A DNA stretch of 9,893 bases from Deltaproteobacteria bacterium UBA2385 (GTDB taxonomy: Bacteria; Myxococcota_A; UBA796; UBA2385): NCBI GenBank assembly GCA_002343455.1, contig DDSR01000375.1:194-10086 (forward strand). Reading direction: 5' to 3'. Positions within the stretch are counted from its first letter, which is position 1. Each line of letters starts with the position of its first letter. Below are positions 7,027-9,893 of the stretch, in pieces. The translations under genes were made by a program, and so were the position numbers. The notes under the pieces were generated by a model. It did no database searches. It saw only the letters and a program-made list of their open reading frames with translations, and was not told where the DNA came from.

Positions 7027-8229
7027 ATGCTGCGCCCTCTGCCCGGTCCACCCAACCTCACCCGCGTCCTGACCATGGACGGCGCCGGCATCTACGGCCT
7101 CTCGGCCGGGCTGTGGCTCCAGAAGATGAGCGAGGCCGAGCCGGACTTCCTGAAGCCCGACCAGGTGGACCTCTTCGCCGGGATCAGCTCCGGAGCGGTC
7201 AACAGCCTGCTGCTGGCCAGACAGGCGGACCCCCGCGACGGCATCGCCGACATCGTCAAGCTCTGGCGCAGCTCCGAGCCCTGGCAGCCGCCGGACTCGC
7301 CCCTGGACAACCTGCTGAGCCTGTACGGCCTGACGGCCTGGTACGGCGAGAAGGTCTTCACCGAGCTGCTGGACCGGATGTTCGGGGATCTGCGCATGGG
7401 CGAGCTGCCCAACCGGGTCCTGCTCTGCTGCTACGACCTCTCCGACGGCCGGACCGAGGCAGCGGCCAGCAGCGGCCTCCAGGCCTGGGAGGCGATCTTC
7501 CGCCTGATCCGCGCCCAGGCCCAGCCCGACAACGGGGACCCCTCGCGCCACTGGCGTCCGGTGCTGGTCAGCAACTTCCTGGACGAGACGTGGCTGGACT
7601 TCCGGGTCGCCGACCTGGCCTACGCCGCGACCGCGATGCCGACGATGCGGCCGGTGCGCAAGGGCCTGGCGGACGCGGGCATCTTCAACGGAAACCCCTC
7701 GACGATGGCGATCATCGCCGCGCTGGACATCGATGGGGATGAAGGCGACGACCCCTTCGGCCTGATGAGCCGGCGGCTGGCCACCATGGCGATGCTCTCC
7801 ATCGGGGACGGCTCCAAGCAGCCGTTCATGCCCCAGGAGCGCCTGGGCTGGGGCTGGCTTCCCTGGATGATGGCGCCCGCGAACACCCTGCCCGGGACCT
7901 TCCCGCCTTACAGCTACAGCCTTCAGCCCGGCGAGCAGATGAACGATCTCGTCGCCCGCACGCTGCTCGGCTCCAAGAAGTACCTGCGGCTGAACCCGCC
8001 GGTGCTGGCGATCCCCTGCGCGACGACCTGCTACGCGGCGCGCAACGACCTGATGCGGACGCTGATCATCAAGCAGGTGGAGGCCGGCTGCGCCTCGCCT
8101 GCCTCCCTGCTGGGGGTCGACAACGCCGTGAAATTCGTGCGCTCCCCGGCCTGGTCCTTCGAGGGCCCTCCCCGTCCAGGCGGCGGCGGATCGCCTCCGG
8201 ACTTGCCGATCGGCGGTGAACCCGGGTAG
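7027..8229 (+). CDS. Patatin-like phospholipase
   Basis: Predicted serine lipid acyl hydrolase (400 aa) of the patatin/iPLA2 family. The oxyanion-hole loop is MDGAGIYG (17-24), the nucleophile elbow GISSG (52-56) with catalytic Ser54, and the second dyad member is in DAGIFNGNP (216-224) with Asp216; all are in the usual order and spacing. The canonical DGGGxRG loop is altered here to DGAGIYG, losing the usual Arg, though the glycines needed for the backbone oxyanion hole remain. There is no signal peptide or membrane segment, so it should be cytosolic and act on membrane phospholipids or other acyl esters. The last 20 or so residues are a Pro/Gly-rich low-complexity tail. It is the first gene of a likely operon with two lipoproteins (29-base gap). 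Bacterial patatins include housekeeping lipases, toxins and CBASS effectors; no cyclase or other CBASS partner is in the window, so the role is open. Confidence 0.9.
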   Translation: MLRPLPGPPNLTRVLTMDGAGIYGLSAGLWLQKMSEAEPDFLKPDQVDLFAGISSGAVNSLLLARQADPRDGIADIVKLWRSSEPWQPPDSPLDNLLSLYGLTAWYGEKVFTELLDRMFGDLRMGELPNRVLLCCYDLSDGRTEAAASSGLQAWEAIFRLIRAQAQPDNGDPSRHWRPVLVSNFLDETWLDFRVADLAYAATAMPTMRPVRKGLADAGIFNGNPSTMAIIAALDIDGDEGDDPFGLMSRRLATMAMLSIGDGSKQPFMPQERLGWGWLPWMMAPANTLPGTFPPYSYSLQPGEQMNDLVARTLLGSKKYLRLNPPVLAIPCATTCYAARNDLMRTLIIKQVEAGCASPASLLGVDNAVKFVRSPAWSFEGPPRPGGGGSPPDLPIGGEPG

Positions 8230-8249
8230 AGGGCGGGTCTGACCTCACC

Positions 8250-8253
8250 GGAG
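8250..8253 (+). promoter_or_regulatory. Shine-Dalgarno GGAG for the thioredoxin-fold lipoprotein
   Basis: GGAG lies five bases before the ATG at 8259, in the 29-base gap after the phospholipase stop. It partly overlaps the right arm of an imperfect inverted repeat (8214-8250). Confidence 0.65.
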
Positions 8254-8258
8254 TCACC

Positions 8259-8993
8259 ATGAACACGCGTTCCAGCCTCGTCCTCCTCTCGCTCCTCGCC
8301 GCCTGCGCCCCCGCCGACAAGGTCGACGCGATGGAGCAGCGCCTCGCCACCCTGGAAGAGGAGGTCAAGACCCTCAAGTCCGCTCCGGCCCGTCCGGGCG
8401 CCGCCGCCACGGCCGGCGACCCCGCCGCCGAGGCCGCCGCCGACGTGCTCCTCAAGGAGATCGCCAGCCTCGCCCGCGAGGGCAAGTACGACGAGGCCAA
8501 GGCCAAGCTGGCCACGCTCAAGGCCGACCACGGCACGACCCAGACCTACAAGAAGGCCCGCCGCCTGGAGCAGGAGCTCGAGATCATCGGCAAGGCCGCC
8601 CCGGCCAGCTGGGAGATCGAGAAGTGGTACCAGGGCCAGGACACCGTCAAGCTCGACGGCAGCGGCACGACCCTGGTGGTCTTCTGGGAAGAGTGGTGCC
8701 CCCACTGCAAGCGCGAAGTGCCCGAGCTGATCAAGACCTACGACGCCCTCAAGCCCCAGGGCCTTCAGGTCGTCGGCCTGACCAAGATCACCAAGAGCTC
8801 GACCGAGGAGAAGGTCATGTCCTTCCTCTCCGAGAACAAGGTCAACTACCCGATGGCCAAGGAGACCGGCGCCCTGTCCGAGCACTTCGGCGTCAGCGGC
8901 ATCCCCGCCGCCGCGGTGGTCAAGGACGGCAAGATCGTCTGGCGCGGCCACCCGGCCAGCCTCTCCGAGGACCAGCTCAAGTCCTGGCTCTGA
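8259..8993 (+). CDS. Lipoprotein with TlpA-like thioredoxin domain and CPHC active site
   Basis: A predicted membrane-anchored thiol-disulfide oxidoreductase (244 aa). The signal is MNTRSSLVLLSLLAAC, with lipobox LAAC and lipidated Cys16. It is followed by a short charged coiled-coil-like helix (about 22-40), an Ala-rich spacer, a Lys/Glu-rich helical segment (62-112) with an EGKYDEAKAKLATLK motif like a single TPR-type helix pair, and a thioredoxin/AhpC-TSA-like domain (about 114-244). The active site is WCPHC (Cys147, Cys150) and the cis-Pro loop is GIP with Pro216. The CPHC dipeptide is the one found in DsbA, suggesting a comparatively oxidising centre, whereas many TlpA/ResA proteins have other dipeptides. 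It should act on proteins in the periplasm or at the envelope. It sits between the phospholipase and a Cys-containing lipoprotein that starts four bases after its stop. Confidence 0.9.
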   Translation: MNTRSSLVLLSLLAACAPADKVDAMEQRLATLEEEVKTLKSAPARPGAAATAGDPAAEAAADVLLKEIASLAREGKYDEAKAKLATLKADHGTTQTYKKARRLEQELEIIGKAAPASWEIEKWYQGQDTVKLDGSGTTLVVFWEEWCPHCKREVPELIKTYDALKPQGLQVVGLTKITKSSTEEKVMSFLSENKVNYPMAKETGALSEHFGVSGIPAAAVVKDGKIVWRGHPASLSEDQLKSWL

Positions 8994-8997
8994 GTCG

Positions 8998-9795
8998 ATG
9001 GGGGCCCTCCTCCCCCTGCTGCTGCTGGGCTGCTCCGGGGCGGCCGACTTCGACCTGGACGGCGTCTGGCGCTTCGAGGTCGAGGTCCTCCCCGCGGCCG
9101 AGGATCGCTGCGTGCAGCGGGTCCTTCACAACGCCGCCGGCCTGCTGACGGCCGAGGAGCTGGCCGAGGAGACCCCCGCCAGCGACTGGACCGAAGAGAC
9201 CAGCTCGGAGTGGTCGAGCTGGACCGGCTTGGGCCGGCTCAGTGCCGACGGAGACCGCTGGCTGCTGGTGATCGACGGGCTGCTGCTGGTGCAGGAGGAG
9301 GGCGCGACCGACGCCCAGGCCTCCTTCGCCTGGGAGCGCTTCGAGACCTCCAGCTCGGAGCGAGTCCACAGCTCCGGCTACGAGTGGCGCCAGGACCTCA
9401 GCGACTCGGCGGTGGTCCGGCTCTTCCTGGACCTGCCCAGCGAGCAGGAGCAGACCGACGCGGAGCGCGCCGGCACCTCGATCGAGCTGAGCGGGAGCTG
9501 GACCCAGGCCGAGGAGTCGGTGGCCTCCTATGAGGAGTCCGACCAGTGGCCGGCCGAGGCCAAGCTGGGCGAGGCCGGCAGCATCCCGATGGGCAGCTAC
9601 CTCTACTCCCTCGACGAATTCGGGGCGCCCGTGGCCGGGTCGAACACCCGCGAGGCGGTCGAGTGCAGCGACACCCGCTGCGTGCTCAGCGTCACGACCA
9701 GCTGCCAGGACGACTGGGCCCTGCGGGCGACGAAGACCGGCCTCTCCGACGAGGAGTTCGAGGCCAGCGGGGCGGGCTGGGAGGCGGGCTACTGA
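8998..9795 (+). CDS. Unrecognised lipoprotein with four extra cysteines
   Basis: I do not recognise a family for this 265-residue protein. It starts with a very short uncharged signal, MGALLPLLLLGC (lipidated Cys12, Leu at -3), so it is probably membrane-anchored. The rest is acidic and rich in Trp, Ser and Glu, with a beta-rich look (FDLDGVWRFEVEV near the start, SIELSGSWTQ at 161-170), reminiscent of small beta-sandwich or lipocalin-like lipoproteins, but this is only an impression. Besides the lipid Cys it has Cys38, Cys223, Cys228 and Cys236, enough for two disulfides. The ATG at 8998 is the first possible start in the frame. It lies four bases after the preceding stop with no Shine-Dalgarno, so translation is probably coupled to the thioredoxin-fold lipoprotein. 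Codon use matches its neighbours. Confidence 0.75.
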   Translation: MGALLPLLLLGCSGAADFDLDGVWRFEVEVLPAAEDRCVQRVLHNAAGLLTAEELAEETPASDWTEETSSEWSSWTGLGRLSADGDRWLLVIDGLLLVQEEGATDAQASFAWERFETSSSERVHSSGYEWRQDLSDSAVVRLFLDLPSEQEQTDAERAGTSIELSGSWTQAEESVASYEESDQWPAEAKLGEAGSIPMGSYLYSLDEFGAPVAGSNTREAVECSDTRCVLSVTTSCQDDWALRATKTGLSDEEFEASGAGWEAGY

Positions 9796-9803
9796 GGGGC
9801 TGC

Positions 9804-9823
9804 GGGAGGGCAGCGGCCCTCTC
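9804..9823 (+). terminator. Candidate terminator hairpin after the three-gene operon
   Basis: An 8-bp stem (9804-9811 with 9816-9823, including one G-T pair) closes the tetraloop AGCG, nine bases after the last stop codon. There is no T-run after it (GTGATAG follows), so it is at best a GC-type terminator or an RNA-stabilising 3' hairpin. Confidence 0.4.
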
Positions 9824-9835
9824 GTGATAGTTCCC

Positions 9836-9866
9836 CATGGCGCTGAGGCGCCTCCACTGGGCCATG
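9836..9866. repeat. Nested inverted repeats near the right edge
   Basis: CATGGC (9836-9841) and GCCATG (9861-9866) are reverse complements and enclose the perfect 10-base palindrome GAGGCGCCTC (9845-9854). The function is unknown; it could belong to the terminator region or to the control region of a gene beyond the window. A reading frame from the ATG at 9837 stays open to the window end (19 codons), but has no ribosome binding site and is not called. Confidence 0.35.
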
Positions 9867-9893
9867 AGGCAGGCAGCCCCCCCTCCGGCCCTT

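Noticed and set aside
7027..8229. The patatin gene as the effector of a CBASS anti-phage system
   Set aside because: No nucleotide cyclase, ubiquitin-like ligase or peptidase partner is in the window, and its downstream neighbours are lipoproteins. The oxyanion loop alone cannot decide this.

Overview
The window is a compact, very GC-rich bacterial chromosome segment with seven protein genes and almost no spare DNA. The high GC content, a multi-domain hybrid sensor kinase, several lipoproteins with Leu-rich signals and a surface lipoprotein with calcium-binding thrombospondin type 3 (TSP3) repeats plus a von Willebrand A (VWA) domain all fit a Myxococcota-like (former deltaproteobacterial) organism. 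That placement is inference from gene style; there is no rRNA or marker gene here to prove it. No tRNA, rRNA, CRISPR array, transposase, integrase or phage gene was seen.

Layout. (1) 1-1725, plus strand: the 3' part of a hybrid histidine kinase (PAS, PAS, HisKA, HATPase, receiver), cut by the left window edge. (2) 1726-3645, minus strand: a large lipoprotein with a 14-unit TSP3-like array and an integrin-beta-like VWA domain; its stop codon directly abuts that of the kinase, inside a 12-bp perfect inverted repeat. (3) 3713-4369, plus strand: a small class I SAM-dependent methyltransferase, divergent from the lipoprotein. (4) 4386-6953, minus strand: an 855-residue Ski2/DEAH-type helicase with a long C-terminal region resembling DUF3516, convergent with the methyltransferase. 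(5) 7027-9795, plus strand: a likely three-gene operon of a patatin-like phospholipase, a lipoprotein with a thioredoxin fold and a CPHC active site, and an unrecognised Cys-containing lipoprotein. The last 98 bases hold two hairpins and no supported gene.

How the genes may work together. The kinase, VWA lipoprotein, methyltransferase and helicase face alternating directions and look independent. The three genes at the right end are tightly spaced (29 and 4 bases) and probably co-transcribed. The two lipoproteins should sit in the same envelope compartment, and the second has four cysteines beyond its lipid Cys, so a redox partner or substrate relationship is plausible but unproven. No complete known defence or secretion system is visible. 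The most unusual points are the integrin-like metal-site motif combined with the TSP3 array, the terminator-like repeat shared by two abutting genes, and the phospholipase/redox-lipoprotein/Cys-lipoprotein cassette.
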